Shown here piece after piece: positions 1 to 8,819 of a stretch of 64,000 nucleotides of DNA. The position numbers and the translations under genes were made by a program. Under the pieces are notes generated by a model. The model had not been told where the DNA came from. It saw nothing but the letters and a program-made list of their open reading frames with translations, and searched no databases. The stretch comes from Caulobacter sp. BP25 (GTDB lineage Bacteria; Pseudomonadota; Alphaproteobacteria; Caulobacterales; Caulobacteraceae), in contig NZ_PEGH01000013.1 of the NCBI RefSeq assembly GCF_002737755.1, positions 85,714 to 149,713 of the forward strand, written 5' to 3'. Numbering within the stretch: the stretch's first letter is position 1; each line of letters opens with the position of its first letter.

Positions 1-153
1 TTCGCCTGGATCTGGGTCTTCACCAGTCTGTACGACCGCCTGCCCCAGAATCGCTTCGTGCACCTGGCCTACTTCGTGGCTCTGGGCATGGGCTGGATCC
101 TGCCGGTGATTCCGCTGATCTCTTGGATGGGCAAGGCCGACAAGCGCCTTTGA
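1..153 (+). CDS. C-terminal part of a small membrane protein, probably DUF2842 family (5' end outside window)
   Basis: The reading frame is open from the first base of the window and stops at 151-153, giving the last 50 residues of a protein. Two hydrophobic stretches are visible, the second ending in ILPVIPLISWMGKADKRL. The pattern of a proline-rich second membrane segment followed by a WM and a short basic tail is what I recall for the DUF2842 family, small two-helix inner membrane proteins of alphaproteobacteria with no known function. The family assignment is tentative because the N-terminus is missing. Confidence 0.6.
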   Translation, partial: FAWIWVFTSLYDRLPQNRFVHLAYFVALGMGWILPVIPLISWMGKADKRL

Positions 154-284
154 GAGCGAGCATCTCTCACCCAACACGTCGCGGCGTGCCTAGCGAATCA
201 ATTTGAGATTGCAATTGCGGAAAGGCAATTTTCGAGAGACCCTCGTTTTGCGTCTTAAACCAATACATTCGCAAAGAGGTCGTC

Positions 285-557
285 ATGCACTTCAGGAAAT
301 GGATTAGAAATTTTCTCGTTGTCGCCGCCGTTGTCACGCCGTTGAACATCGCCACGACGAATACGGCAACCGCGCTTCCGGACTACTGCACAGCGGCCGC
401 GTGGACATATTGCAGAGGGGAAACGGATATCAACGGATACCCGCTCGTCTTCGGCAGCCCTGAGTTTCAGGCCTGCGTTGCAGCGATCAAGCCGCACTTG
501 ACCGAGTGCACGGAGAAGCCGGTTTGCCTCGTCAACGGGAAGCCGGCTCCCTGCTGA
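285..557 (+). CDS. Small secreted cysteine-rich protein of unknown function
   Basis: This is a 90-residue protein with a basic start (MHFRKWIRNF), a hydrophobic stretch and an Ala-rich cleavage region near residue 30 (TATA-LPDYC), so it should be exported to the periplasm or beyond. The mature part carries six cysteines (DYC, TYC, QAC, TEC, PVC, APC), which suggests three disulfides. I do not recognise the family. The coding region and the 130 bases before it are richer in A and T than the neighbouring genes, and the gene sits between a housekeeping gene and a tRNA-Pro gene. A strong terminator follows directly. The start is the only ATG before the signal sequence. Confidence 0.6.
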   Translation: MHFRKWIRNFLVVAAVVTPLNIATTNTATALPDYCTAAAWTYCRGETDINGYPLVFGSPEFQACVAAIKPHLTECTEKPVCLVNGKPAPC

Positions 558-580
558 GGCCACCCCATATCCAAAACAAA

Positions 581-610
581 AAGGCCGCCCGAAGGCGGCC
601 TTTCTTTCTT
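581..610 (+). terminator. Bidirectional intrinsic terminator
   Basis: The arms AAGGCCGCC and GGCGGCCTT flank a CGAA loop and are followed by TTCTTTCTT on the + strand. On the - strand the same hairpin is followed by TTTTTGTTTT, so it can end both the secreted-protein gene and the leftward tRNA-Pro transcript. Confidence 0.85.
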
Positions 611-629
611 CCGCAATTCCCGAAGGAAA

Positions 630-706
<77 letters not shown>

Positions 707-789
707 ACGCGGAAGAGGCGCCCTTATAGGCGCCGGTCTTGGCTTGGGCAACAGCCATTTCGGACGAAATCGCAGGACCGTAAAAGACC

Positions 790-1248
790 CTAGCGCGACA
801 ACAGTCCGTCCAATCGCGATTTCATCTCGGTGAGGTCGCGCAACATGAAGGCGAGGCGCTCGCGGGCGCCCTCGTCCAGGCGCGATTCGCCACGCTCAGA
901 CCGGCCGTAATCCAAATCAACGGCAAGCTTGGTCGAATCGTTCGACCCAAAGCCTGCGGCGATCACCTGCGCCAGACCATGGTCGCGATGCAGCTTCTGC
1001 ACGCCCTTGATGGTCAGGCCTTCGTTATGGAGCAAGGTGCGGACGCCGTTCAGCACGGCCACGTCCTGGGGACGATAGAAGCGCCGTCCGCCGGCGCGTT
1101 TCATGGGACGAATAAAGGAGAACTTGGTCTCCCAGAAGCGCAGGACGTGCTGCGGCACGCCCAGCTCCTCGGCGGCTTCGGAGATCGTGCGGAAGGCGTT
1201 CGGCCCCTTCGCCACCGCATGAATCCTAGTCGCCCAAGGCGCGGTCAA
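790..1248 (-). CDS. MerR-family transcriptional regulator
   Basis: This 152-residue protein has an N-terminal MerR helix-turn-helix: [22 protein letters not shown] followed by a wing with [12 protein letters not shown]. The C-terminal part (from about residue 90) is charged and has no obvious effector domain or metal-binding cysteines, so it is not a typical metal or redox MerR. Homologues directly downstream of ihfA are common in alphaproteobacteria. The ATG at 1248 overlaps the end of ihfA by 23 bases; a GTG at about 1215 (V-A-K-G-P) is the alternative start and would remove the overlap. What it regulates cannot be read from the sequence. Confidence 0.85.
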   Translation of the reverse strand: MTAPWATRIHAVAKGPNAFRTISEAAEELGVPQHVLRFWETKFSFIRPMKRAGGRRFYRPQDVAVLNGVRTLLHNEGLTIKGVQKLHRDHGLAQVIAAGFGSNDSTKLAVDLDYGRSERGESRLDEGARERLAFMLRDLTEMKSRLDGLLSR

Positions 1249-1528
1249 TTCGCGCCTTCATGACCTGGGAAGCGCGGAAGCCGATCACGCGCCGAGGTTC
1301 GATCTCGGCGGGCTCCCCTGTCTTGGGATTGCGTCCCATCCGGGCCCGCTTGGCGCGAACCTGGAAGACGCCGAAACCGGAAAGCTTGACCGTCTCGCCC
1401 TTCTCCAGGGCTTCAGCCACCAGATCCAGGGTGCGCTCGACGAGGCCGGCGCAGTCCTGACGGGTCAAACCGACCTCTTCATGGACCGCCTCGCATAGGT
1501 CGGCCCGGGTCAAAGTAGAGCCCTTCAT
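1226..1528 (-). CDS. ihfA: Integration host factor subunit alpha
   Basis: This is a 100-residue DNA-bending protein of the HU/IHF family. It shows the N-terminal helices ([17 protein letters not shown]), the conserved [13 protein letters not shown] strand and the DNA-clamping arm with [11 protein letters not shown], which carries the intercalating proline of IHF-alpha. An upstream-extended frame exists, but I chose the ATG at 1528 because GGAGGGGG (1533-1540) stands four bases before it and [11 protein letters not shown] is the family's usual start. It works as a heterodimer with IhfB in replication, recombination and sigma-54 transcription. It lies downstream of plsX-fabH, as in many alphaproteobacteria. 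Confidence 0.95.
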   Translation of the reverse strand: MKGSTLTRADLCEAVHEEVGLTRQDCAGLVERTLDLVAEALEKGETVKLSGFGVFQVRAKRARMGRNPKTGEPAEIEPRRVIGFRASQVMKARIDRALGD

Positions 1529-1727
1529 GCAACCCCCTCCACGCGTATCCTGGCGGCCCGAAGACCACCTCCGATAAAGCATTCCCGGCGGAAAAGCGCT
1601 GATTGCGGCTGCCCTCAACTCGCCGCGCCCTCACCCACCGAAGACCTCATGCCGTGATTATCGCATGAAGTCAAAGGCTCAAGGTCAACAGTTCATGCCA
1701 TTCGCGAAGCGGGCGCCATCATGCGCA

Positions 1728-2708
1728 TCAAAGCCGCAGAACGCAGGCGCCCCAGGTCAAACCGCCGCCGCCCATGGCTTCGAGCAGCAGCAGATCGCCC
1801 TTCTTGATCCGCCCGTCGTTGATCGCATGGGCCAGGGCCAGCGGGATCGAGGCGGCCGAGGTGTTGGCGTGAATCGCGACCGTCGAGACGACCTTGTTCT
1901 CGTCGATGCCGCAGCGATGGGCCACGCCCTGCAGGATTCGCTGGTTGGCCTGGTGCGGAATGAACCAGTCGACGTCCGAGACCGGCACGCCCGCCTTCTC
2001 GGCGGCCGCGTGGATGGCTTCGGAGATGTTGACCACGGCGTGCTTGAAGACCTGGTTGCCCAGCATCCGCAGCTTGCCGACCGTGCCCGTGGTCGACGGA
2101 CCGCCGTCGACATAGAGCAGCTCCTGCTTGCTGCCGTCGGCGCGCAGAGCAAAGCCCAGCATACCGCGATCGCTGGTGGTCCCCTCACCTTCGCCGGCCT
2201 CCAGCACGACCGCGCCGGCGCCGTCGCCGAACAGCACGCAGGTGCCGCGGTCGCTCCAGTCCATCAGCCGGGTCATGGTCTCGGCGCCAATGACCAGGGC
2301 GCACTTGGCGTGGCCGCGCGCCACGAAGCCGTCGGCGACGCTCAGCGCGTAGACAAAGCCCGAGCAGACGGCCTGGACGTCGAAGGCGATCCCAACCGGC
2401 GCGCCAAGCTTGCGTTGGACGATCGTGGCGACCGCCGGAAAGGTCAGATCGGCCGTCGTCGTGGCGACGATGATCAAGTCAACATCGGCGGCGGTCTTGC
2501 CGGCGGCGGCCAGAGCCTCGCGGGCGGCTTCGGTGGCGAGATCCGAAACAGGCTGGTCATCAGCCGCCTGGTGGCGTTGGCGGATGCCGGTGCGCTCGAC
2601 GATCCATTCGTCGCTGGTGTCGACGAACTTGGACAGGTCGTCATTGGTCACGACCTTGGGCGGCAGATAGGCGCCGACGCCGGTCACCACGCTACGAACT
2701 ACGCTCAC
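1728..2708 (-). CDS. fabH: 3-oxoacyl-[acyl-carrier-protein] synthase III
   Basis: This 326-residue enzyme condenses acetyl-CoA with malonyl-ACP to start fatty acid synthesis. The thiolase-fold catalytic triad is visible: Cys115 in DVQAVCSGF, His252 in FIPHQANQRI and Asn282 in IHANTSAAS. The C-terminal glycine-rich signature EAMGGGGLTWGACVLRL is complete. The start codon overlaps the plsX stop by four bases (ATGA), so the two genes are translationally coupled and link phospholipid and fatty acid initiation. Confidence 0.97.
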   Translation of the reverse strand: MSVVRSVVTGVGAYLPPKVVTNDDLSKFVDTSDEWIVERTGIRQRHQAADDQPVSDLATEAAREALAAAGKTAADVDLIIVATTTADLTFPAVATIVQRKLGAPVGIAFDVQAVCSGFVYALSVADGFVARGHAKCALVIGAETMTRLMDWSDRGTCVLFGDGAGAVVLEAGEGEGTTSDRGMLGFALRADGSKQELLYVDGGPSTTGTVGKLRMLGNQVFKHAVVNISEAIHAAAEKAGVPVSDVDWFIPHQANQRILQGVAHRCGIDENKVVSTVAIHANTSAASIPLALAHAINDGRIKKGDLLLLEAMGGGGLTWGACVLRL

Positions 2709-3790
2709 TCGGCCGCTCCCTGGGCATCAACGCCGGAATTGGGCTCCTCGCCGGAAGCCTCGTCCTTGGCCGCGGCGGCGGTCAGGCGCTTCAGATTTCT
2801 GTCGATCTCGGCGCGGAAATCGCTGCGCGCGAGGTTGGTCGCGACCCGGATCGCTGAGGCGAAGCCGCCCGCGTCCGCGCCGCCGTGGCTCTTCACCACG
2901 ATTCCGTTCAGGCCCAGCAGCGGCCCGCCGTTCACGCGGCCAGGATCCAGGCGCGCGCGCATCTTCTTCAGGGCGCCCGAGGCGATCGCCGCGCCCAGCA
3001 TGGCCAGCGGCGTCGAGGTCAGGGTGCTCTTGATCTCATTGGAGAAGAACCGCGCCAGGCCTTCGGCGGTCTTCAGGGCGACATTGCCGGTGAAGCCGTC
3101 GGTGACGACGACGTCCACCGTGCCGTAGGCGATGTCGTTGCCCTCGACAAAGCCGTGATAGTCGAAGTCCAGCTTGGTCTCACGCAGGATGGCGTGCGCC
3201 TCGCGCACCTCCTCATGGCCCTTCTGCTCCTCGGAGCCGACGTTCAGCAGGCCGACGGTCGGACGATGCGAGCCATGCACCGCGTGGTGGAAGGCCGCGC
3301 CCATGATCGCAAACTCGACCAGTTGAGCCGCGTCGCTTTCGACATTGGCGCCGACGTCCAGCACCGCCGTCACCCCCTTCATCGTCGGCCAGTTGGCGAC
3401 AATGGCAGGACGCTCCAGGCCCGCGCCCATGCGCAGGATCAGCTTGGAGATCGCCATCAGCGCGCCGGTGTTGCCCGCCGAGACGCAGGCGTGGGCCTCG
3501 TTCTCGCGCAGCGCCTCGACGGCGTTCCACAGGCTTGAGCCCTTGCCCCGGCGCATGGCCTGGGCGGGCTTTTCGTCCATGCCGATCGCCTTGTCGCAAT
3601 GGCGGACCTCGCTGACGGCCTTGGCGGTCGGATGCTTGGCCAGCTCCGCCTCAATGGCCGGGCCATCGCCGTGCAGCAGGAAGCGCACGCCGGGCAGCGT
3701 CTTGGCCGCCTGGGCGACGCCGGGCACGACGATGGAGGGGCCGTGATCGCCGCCCATGGCGTCGACCGAGATGACTACGGATTGAGACAC
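2705..3790 (-). CDS. plsX: Phosphate acyltransferase PlsX
   Basis: This 361-residue protein begins with the typical PlsX motif ISVDAMGGDHGP and continues with VSAGNTGALMA and VVTDGFTGNVALKTAEG. It makes acyl-phosphate from acyl-ACP, the acyl donor for PlsY in glycerophospholipid synthesis, at the inner face of the membrane. The tail after residue 335 is an Ala/Glu-rich low-complexity extension. It is followed by fabH with a four-base overlap and preceded by the DUF177 gene at a distance of 95 bases. Confidence 0.97.
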   Translation of the reverse strand: MSQSVVISVDAMGGDHGPSIVVPGVAQAAKTLPGVRFLLHGDGPAIEAELAKHPTAKAVSEVRHCDKAIGMDEKPAQAMRRGKGSSLWNAVEALRENEAHACVSAGNTGALMAISKLILRMGAGLERPAIVANWPTMKGVTAVLDVGANVESDAAQLVEFAIMGAAFHHAVHGSHRPTVGLLNVGSEEQKGHEEVREAHAILRETKLDFDYHGFVEGNDIAYGTVDVVVTDGFTGNVALKTAEGLARFFSNEIKSTLTSTPLAMLGAAIASGALKKMRARLDPGRVNGGPLLGLNGIVVKSHGGADAGGFASAIRVATNLARSDFRAEIDRNLKRLTAAAAKDEASGEEPNSGVDAQGAAE

Positions 3791-3885
3791 GTGGCGCTGA
3801 GAGCTCCGGCAGGCGGTCCGGCCGCCCTCAAGGCGGCGGACGATACATCCGCGTGAATATCACGCAAGCGGTCGAGTCGGAGCTT

Positions 3886-4425
3886 CTAGCCCTGATCGTC
3901 CTTCAGATTCAGCCCCTTCAGGGCCGCGAACGGGGACAATTCCACCGGTTCTGGCGGCTGGACAAAGACTGCGCCGGGTTTGCGGGGGAACGGATCCAGC
4001 TCCAGGGCCAGGTGCTCGACCACATAGCCGGAGACATCAACGACCTCGCCCTCGAGCACGTCCGGCGGATCGTCGCCGTCAGGATCGGCGCCCAGGTCGC
4101 CGGACTCCTCCTGCGGCGCGTTCTGGCTGTCGGCGGGCAGGACGCGCAGATGGAATCGGGCGTCGATCGGGGTCTCGAAGTCGTCGGCTGTGGCGCTGCA
4201 GGTCTGGACGAGCCGCGCGCGCAGGACGCCCGAAATCTCGGCGCCATCCAACCACGAGGTCAGGAACACCTCGGCCGAGAGCGCCTCCAGGCTGACGACG
4301 CCCAGCTGCAGAGCGATCGTCTTGCGCTGCTCGGCGCTCGGCTCAAGGCGCAGCTTCACGGCGCCACGATCGACCTGAGCGAGCGGAATCTCGCAGGGCC
4401 AGGGCGCGGTCACGGGGTCGGCCAA
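3886..4425 (-). CDS. DUF177 / YceD-family protein
   Basis: This 179-residue acidic protein shows the DUF177 hallmarks: an N-terminal beta-rich part, VQTCSATADDF with one of the conserved cysteines, and a C-terminal EGEVVDVSGYVVEHLALELDPFPRKPGAVF. YceD-type proteins are linked to 23S rRNA accumulation and usually sit near rpmF-plsX; here plsX follows but no rpmF is present. The gene overlaps the end of the upstream chaperone gene by 16 bases. Confidence 0.85.
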   Translation of the reverse strand: MADPVTAPWPCEIPLAQVDRGAVKLRLEPSAEQRKTIALQLGVVSLEALSAEVFLTSWLDGAEISGVLRARLVQTCSATADDFETPIDARFHLRVLPADSQNAPQEESGDLGADPDGDDPPDVLEGEVVDVSGYVVEHLALELDPFPRKPGAVFVQPPEPVELSPFAALKGLNLKDDQG

Positions 4426-4940
4426 GTCACATCTCCTTGCAGCAGGGCGTCCAGCGGCTGTTCCGCAAGCGCCGCGCGCGTCTTGATCACATAGGCGGTC
4501 AGGGCGGCGACGTCGCCCTCGCCTCTTTCCTCGAGCGCGGTTCGGGCCAAGAAGTCGCGCGTGGCCGCCCCGTCCGGCAAGCTGGCGACGGCTTCATCAT
4601 AGGCCTTCAGGCGGCCATAGAAGGCGCCAGCCAGCTTCTTCATCTTCTTGCCGACCGAGGTGTCGGCCACGCCGATTTCCCGGAAGGCGTCGTCAAGGCC
4701 CTTCACATAGGAATCAAACACGGCCTGAGAGGTCTCCGCTGCGGCCTCGCCTTGCCCCTTCAGTCGCTCGATCAGGAAGATCACGTGCAGACTGAACAGC
4801 TCGAACCGGCCCTCCATCGAGTCGCGGACGCCAAAATCACGATAGAAAGCCGGCGAGCGCGCCTGCGCCACGGCGCAAGCGTAGAGCTTGCCCCCCGCCG
4901 CCTTGGTGGGCCTGGGCTTTAGCCATCGGTCCAGAAACAT
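4410..4940 (-). CDS. Ubiquinol-cytochrome c chaperone (Cbp3/UQCC1-type)
   Basis: This 176-residue protein matches the Cbp3/UQCC1 chaperone family of alphaproteobacteria and mitochondria. Characteristic stretches are ARSPAFYRDFGVRDSMEGRF, LFSLHVIFLIERLK and the later VGKKMKKLAGAFYGRLKAYD. In mitochondria the family helps assemble cytochrome b of the bc1 complex. I chose the ATG at 4940 (MFLDRWLKP), which matches the family's usual short N-terminus; an in-frame ATG at 4994 is an alternative. It is transcribed divergently from bamE and upstream of DUF177-plsX-fabH, a conserved alphaproteobacterial order. Confidence 0.88.
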   Translation of the reverse strand: MFLDRWLKPRPTKAAGGKLYACAVAQARSPAFYRDFGVRDSMEGRFELFSLHVIFLIERLKGQGEAAAETSQAVFDSYVKGLDDAFREIGVADTSVGKKMKKLAGAFYGRLKAYDEAVASLPDGAATRDFLARTALEERGEGDVAALTAYVIKTRAALAEQPLDALLQGDVTWPTP

Positions 4941-5061
4941 TGAAACGCCTCGATTTCGCCGCGACATCCCGCTAGAGGCGGGGTCCGCTTTCACGCGGGC
5001 ATTGAACTAAGCCCCCGCGGGCGATAGGTCAAAGTCTGCATTTTTCCGGTTCGGAGCCTTG

Positions 5062-5547
5062 ATGTCTCGCCCCGCCGTTTTCGCCGCCGCTGTCCTGGCC
5101 CTGGCGCTCGCCACTTCGGCCTGCACGCCGCTGACGAGTTATTCCGGGTTCCAGGCCATCGAGGCCAGGCCCGCCGACATGAAAGTCGGAGAGGACAGCA
5201 AGTCCACCTTGATGGAAAAGCTGGGTTCGCCGTCGACGGTTTCGACCTTCGACAACAACACCTGGTACTACATCTCGCAGACCACCGACCGGGTCGCCTT
5301 CTACTATCCGCGCGTGATCAAGCGCGACGTCGTGGCGATCAAGTTCAATCCGGCCGACGAGAAGGTCGCCTCGGTGAACACCTACACGCTGAAGGATGGC
5401 AAGGTCATCGCCTACAACGGCCGCGAGACGCCGACTCGCGGCCGCGAGATGACGATCCTCGAACAGCTTCTGGGCAACGTCGGCCGCGGCGGCATGCTGC
5501 CGCAAGACGACGAGGCCCCCGGCCAGCGTCCGGGCGATCGTCGTTAA
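5062..5547 (+). CDS. bamE: Outer membrane protein assembly factor BamE (SmpA/OmlA lipoprotein)
   Basis: This 161-residue lipoprotein has a signal peptide ending in a lipobox (ALATSAC) and the SmpA/OmlA fold: VGEDSKSTLMEKLGSPS, then DNNTWYYISQ. BamE supports the BAM complex that folds beta-barrel proteins into the outer membrane. The ATG at 5062 is preferred over a TTG immediately before it. The C-terminus (after about residue 120) is a polar extension with TPTRGREMTILEQLLGNVGRGG, typical of alphaproteobacterial members. Confidence 0.93.
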   Translation: MSRPAVFAAAVLALALATSACTPLTSYSGFQAIEARPADMKVGEDSKSTLMEKLGSPSTVSTFDNNTWYYISQTTDRVAFYYPRVIKRDVVAIKFNPADEKVASVNTYTLKDGKVIAYNGRETPTRGREMTILEQLLGNVGRGGMLPQDDEAPGQRPGDRR

Positions 5548-5572
5548 GCCCAAACGCCACCGCAAGCTTTAC

Positions 5573-5605
5573 AAAGCCGCTCGCCGTAAGGTGGGCGGCT
5601 TTTCT
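5573..5605 (+). terminator. Intrinsic terminator after bamE
   Basis: Arms AAAGCCGCTCGCC and GGTGGGCGGCTTT (one G-T pair) enclose GTAA and are followed by a T-rich run (CTTTTCTTA). Confidence 0.8.
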
Positions 5606-5706
5606 TATACTGCTCAGAGTATTCAAGAATGGACAGACTTGGTCACACCGGCGCATTTACTGTGAATAAAAAATTTACCTTTCTTCTTGAGACACATTGC
5701 CGCAGT

Positions 5707-5721
5707 CTAAGCCCTCCTTAA
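5707..5721 (+). promoter_or_regulatory. Possible CtrA box upstream of the Cle-like regulator
   Basis: The sequence is CTAA, seven bases, TTAA, which differs from the CtrA consensus TTAA-N7-TTAA at one position. It lies 80 bases before the GTG start of the CheY-like gene. CtrA controls many motility and cell-cycle genes in Caulobacter. This is a short motif and could occur by chance. Confidence 0.35.
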
Positions 5722-5800
5722 GACCGACTTGAACGCCCCCTGAATTCTGAAGGCGCGTAAATCGCGCACTCATGAGTTCAGAGACAGGAGGAGGCGCACT

Positions 5801-6355
5801 GTGGAGACGACGGACCTTCGCGCCCTATCCATCCTGTTGATCGACGACAACGCCAACATGCGCCGGGTGATCACCACCATCCTGAAGTCGGCGGGCGTAC
5901 GGAACATCCACGAGGCCGACGATGGTCTGGGCGCCTTGCGGATCTTCCAGACCAAAGAGATCGACATCATCTTTACCGACCTGGTGATGCAGCCCGTGGA
6001 CGGCCTGGCGTTCGTCAAATGGGTCCGCACCTCGACGGCCAGCCCCAATCGCTATGTCCCGATCATCATGATGACCGGCCACGCCACTCAGCGCACCCTG
6101 AACGAGGCGCGGATGGCCGGCGTGACCGAGTTCCTGGTCAAGCCGCTGACCGCGCGGACGGTGATGCATCGGATCAACGAAATCATCAACAATCCCCGCC
6201 CCTTCGTTCAGGCCAAGGCGTATTTCGGCCCCTGCCGGCGGCGGCGAATAGACCACGACTTTGTCGGCGCAGAGCGGCGGGGCGAGGTGCCGATCGACGT
6301 GATTCCGAGGGCCAGGGCCGCTCCCGCCGAGCTCACTCCGGAAGAGATGTACTAA
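5801..6355 (+). CDS. CheY-like response regulator with arginine-rich tail (Cle-like)
   Basis: This 184-residue protein has one receiver domain (residues 9-130) with the full active site: D15/D16, phospho-acceptor D60 (IIFTDLVM), T92 and K114 (FLVKPL). It has no output domain. Instead, residues 139-165 carry two arginine clusters, AYFGPCRRRR and GAERRGE. This looks like the arginine-rich region of the Caulobacter Cle proteins, CheY-like effectors that bind c-di-GMP and act at the flagellar motor; from memory one of them (CleB) is encoded next to hppA in C. crescentus, as here. The start is a GTG at 5801 preceded by AGGAGG at 5786-5791. The c-di-GMP function is inferred. Confidence 0.85.
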   Translation: METTDLRALSILLIDDNANMRRVITTILKSAGVRNIHEADDGLGALRIFQTKEIDIIFTDLVMQPVDGLAFVKWVRTSTASPNRYVPIIMMTGHATQRTLNEARMAGVTEFLVKPLTARTVMHRINEIINNPRPFVQAKAYFGPCRRRRIDHDFVGAERRGEVPIDVIPRARAAPAELTPEEMY

Positions 6356-6370
6356 GTCTACAAGGACAAA

Positions 6371-6400
6371 CGCCCCGGAGTTTCCTCCGGGGCGTCGTCG
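6371..6400. terminator. Bidirectional terminator between the CheY-like gene and hppA
   Basis: A perfect 10-bp stem CGCCCCGGAG / CTCCGGGGCG with loop TTTC lies between two convergent genes. T-rich tracts follow on both strands (TCGTCGTTTC on +, TTTGTCCTTG on -). Confidence 0.8.
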
Positions 6401-6422
6401 TTTCAGGCGATGGCTTTCTCGA

Positions 6423-8561
6423 TCAACCGCCGTGGGCCAGGACCGCCAGCAGCAGCAGCGCCACGATGTTGGTGATCTTGATCATCGGGTTCACCGCCGG
6501 ACCCGAGGTGTCCTTGTAGGGATCGCCGACGGTGTCACCGGTGACGGCGGCCTTGTGGGTCTCACCGCCCTTCGTGTGCAGGACGCCGTTCTTGTCGGTG
6601 AAACCTTCCTCGATCACCTTCTTGGCGTTGTCCCAGGCGCCGCCGCCGCTGGTCATCGAGATGGCGACGAACAGGCCGGTGACGATGACGCCCATCAGCA
6701 TGGCGCCGAGCGACGCAAAGGCGTCGACCTTGCCGGCGATGGCGTTGATCACGAAGAACAGCACCACCGGCGAGACGACCGGCAGCAGGCTGGGGACGAT
6801 CATCTCGCGAATGGCCGCCTTGGTCAGGATATCGACGGCGCGGCCGTACTCCGGCTTCACCTCGCCCGTCATAATGCCCGGGTTCTCGCGGAACTGACGG
6901 CGGACCTCGGCGACGACTGACTCGGCCGCGCGCCCGACAGCGGTCATCGACATGCCGCTGAACAGGAACGGCAGCAGACCGCCGAACAGCAGGCCAACCA
7001 CCACGTACGGATTCGACAGGTCAAACGTCACCGGGCCCATGCCGTCGAAGAAACTGCCCGGCGTCGCATTGGCCGAGAAGAACTTCAGGTCCTCGGTATA
7101 GGCGGCGAACAGCACCAGGGCGCCGAGACCAGCCGAACCGATGGCGTAGCCCTTGGTCACGGCCTTGGTGGTGTTGCCAACGGCGTCGAGCGCGTCGGTG
7201 GTGACGCGGACTTCCGGCGGCAGGCCGGCCATTTCGGCGATGCCGCCGGCGTTGTCGGTGACGGGTCCAAAGGCGTCCAGCGCGACGATGAAGCCGGCCA
7301 GCGACAACATGGTTGTGGTGGCGATCGCAATGCCGAACAGGCCCGCCAGGTTATAGGTGACCACGATGCCAACGATGATGGTCAGGGCTGGCAGCGCCGT
7401 GGCTTCCAGCGACATGGCCAGGCCCTGGATCACGTTCGTGCCGTGACCCGAGACCGAGGCCTGGGCCACCGACTTCACCGGGCGGAAGTTCGTGCCGGTG
7501 TAGTACTCGGTGATCATCACGATGGCGGCGGTGACGGCCAGGCCGACCAGACCACAGTAGAACAGGCCGTCGGCCGTGTAGGTCCGGGCCTCGGTCACGA
7601 CCGGAGCCGGGACCAGCTGGTGCAGCACGTACCAGACCGCCGGGATCGACAACAGGCCGGTCACGATCAGGCCCTTGTACAGCGCGCCCATGATGTTCTG
7701 GCTCTTGCCCAGGCGGACGAAGAACGCGCCGATGATCGAGGTAACGATACAGACCGCGCAGATGGCCAGCGGCAGCAGCATCATCGCGCCCACGGCCTCG
7801 TGGCCGCGGAAGAAGATCGCCGCGAGAACCATGGTCGCGACGGTGGTCACGGCATAGGTCTCGAACAGGTCGGCCGCCATGCCGGCGCAGTCGCCGACAT
7901 TGTCGCCCACGTTGTCGGCGATGGTCGCGGCGTTGCGAGGATCATCCTCGGGGATGCCGGCCTCGACCTTACCCACCAGATCGCCGCCCACGTCGGCCCC
8001 CTTGGTGAAGATGCCGCCGCCGAGCCGGGCGAAGATGGAGATCAGCGACGCGCCGAAGCCCAGGGCCACTAGGGCGTCGACGACGCTACGGCCGGTGGCC
8101 TCAAGACCCAGAACCTCCGTCAACACCCAGTAGTAGCCGGCGACGCCCAGCAGAGCGAAGCCCGCCACCAGCATGCCGGTGATCGCGCCGGAGGTGAACG
8201 CCAGGGACAGCCCCTTGGCGAGACCTTCAGACGCCGCCTGGGCCGTGCGCACGTTCGCGCGCACCGAGATCAGCATGCCAGCGAAGCCCGCCGCGCCCGA
8301 CAGCACCGCGCCAACCAGGAAGCCCAGAGCGGCCCACAGGCCGATCAGCAGGTAGACAGCGACGAGGATGACCGCGCCGACGATCGAAATGGTGAGATAT
8401 TGCCGCCGCAGATAGGCCTGAGCCCCTTCCTGGATCGCTGCGGCGATCTCCTGCATGCGTGCATTGCCGGCCGAGGCCCGCATCAGACTGGCCGTCTGCA
8501 CGGCGCCGTATAGCACCGCCAGAAGCCCGGCCCCAATGGCCAGATAAAGCCAAAGACTCAT
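6423..8561 (-). CDS. hppA: K+-insensitive proton-translocating pyrophosphatase
   Basis: This 712-residue polytopic membrane protein couples PPi hydrolysis to proton export. The substrate-binding segment [20 protein letters not shown] is followed by [22 protein letters not shown], both hallmark motifs, and a second conserved acidic segment ([10 protein letters not shown]) follows later. The residue after GNTT is lysine ([10 protein letters not shown]), which marks the K+-independent class; K+-dependent enzymes have alanine there. Around sixteen hydrophobic segments can be counted. It may save energy under low oxygen or carbon limitation. Confidence 0.97.
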   Translation of the reverse strand: MSLWLYLAIGAGLLAVLYGAVQTASLMRASAGNARMQEIAAAIQEGAQAYLRRQYLTISIVGAVILVAVYLLIGLWAALGFLVGAVLSGAAGFAGMLISVRANVRTAQAASEGLAKGLSLAFTSGAITGMLVAGFALLGVAGYYWVLTEVLGLEATGRSVVDALVALGFGASLISIFARLGGGIFTKGADVGGDLVGKVEAGIPEDDPRNAATIADNVGDNVGDCAGMAADLFETYAVTTVATMVLAAIFFRGHEAVGAMMLLPLAICAVCIVTSIIGAFFVRLGKSQNIMGALYKGLIVTGLLSIPAVWYVLHQLVPAPVVTEARTYTADGLFYCGLVGLAVTAAIVMITEYYTGTNFRPVKSVAQASVSGHGTNVIQGLAMSLEATALPALTIIVGIVVTYNLAGLFGIAIATTTMLSLAGFIVALDAFGPVTDNAGGIAEMAGLPPEVRVTTDALDAVGNTTKAVTKGYAIGSAGLGALVLFAAYTEDLKFFSANATPGSFFDGMGPVTFDLSNPYVVVGLLFGGLLPFLFSGMSMTAVGRAAESVVAEVRRQFRENPGIMTGEVKPEYGRAVDILTKAAIREMIVPSLLPVVSPVVLFFVINAIAGKVDAFASLGAMLMGVIVTGLFVAISMTSGGGAWDNAKKVIEEGFTDKNGVLHTKGGETHKAAVTGDTVGDPYKDTSGPAVNPMIKITNIVALLLLAVLAHGG

Positions 8562-8819
8562 TAGGTTCTTCGCCCCTTCGCGCTTCTTTGCAACGAGGGG
8601 ACGCCGATCCGCCGGCGGCGACCTTGAGCCAACTCAAACAAGCCAACTCAATCGCCGTCGAGGTCGACAGGCGGGCCTTATGGCCTCGTGCCCCCTCGTA
8701 CTCCCTGAAAATGACGACCGAACGGTGTCATGCGAAGGACACTGTCAGATGCCTTGGGGGCGCGCAACCCGCGTTGGCGCAAGCGATTTTCGCGGCGCGC
8801 CGGCTCAAGCTGCTGTGTT

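Noticed and set aside
1665..3128. A 487-codon open frame on the + strand.
   Set aside because: Antisense of fabH and plsX, both of which have complete catalytic motifs.
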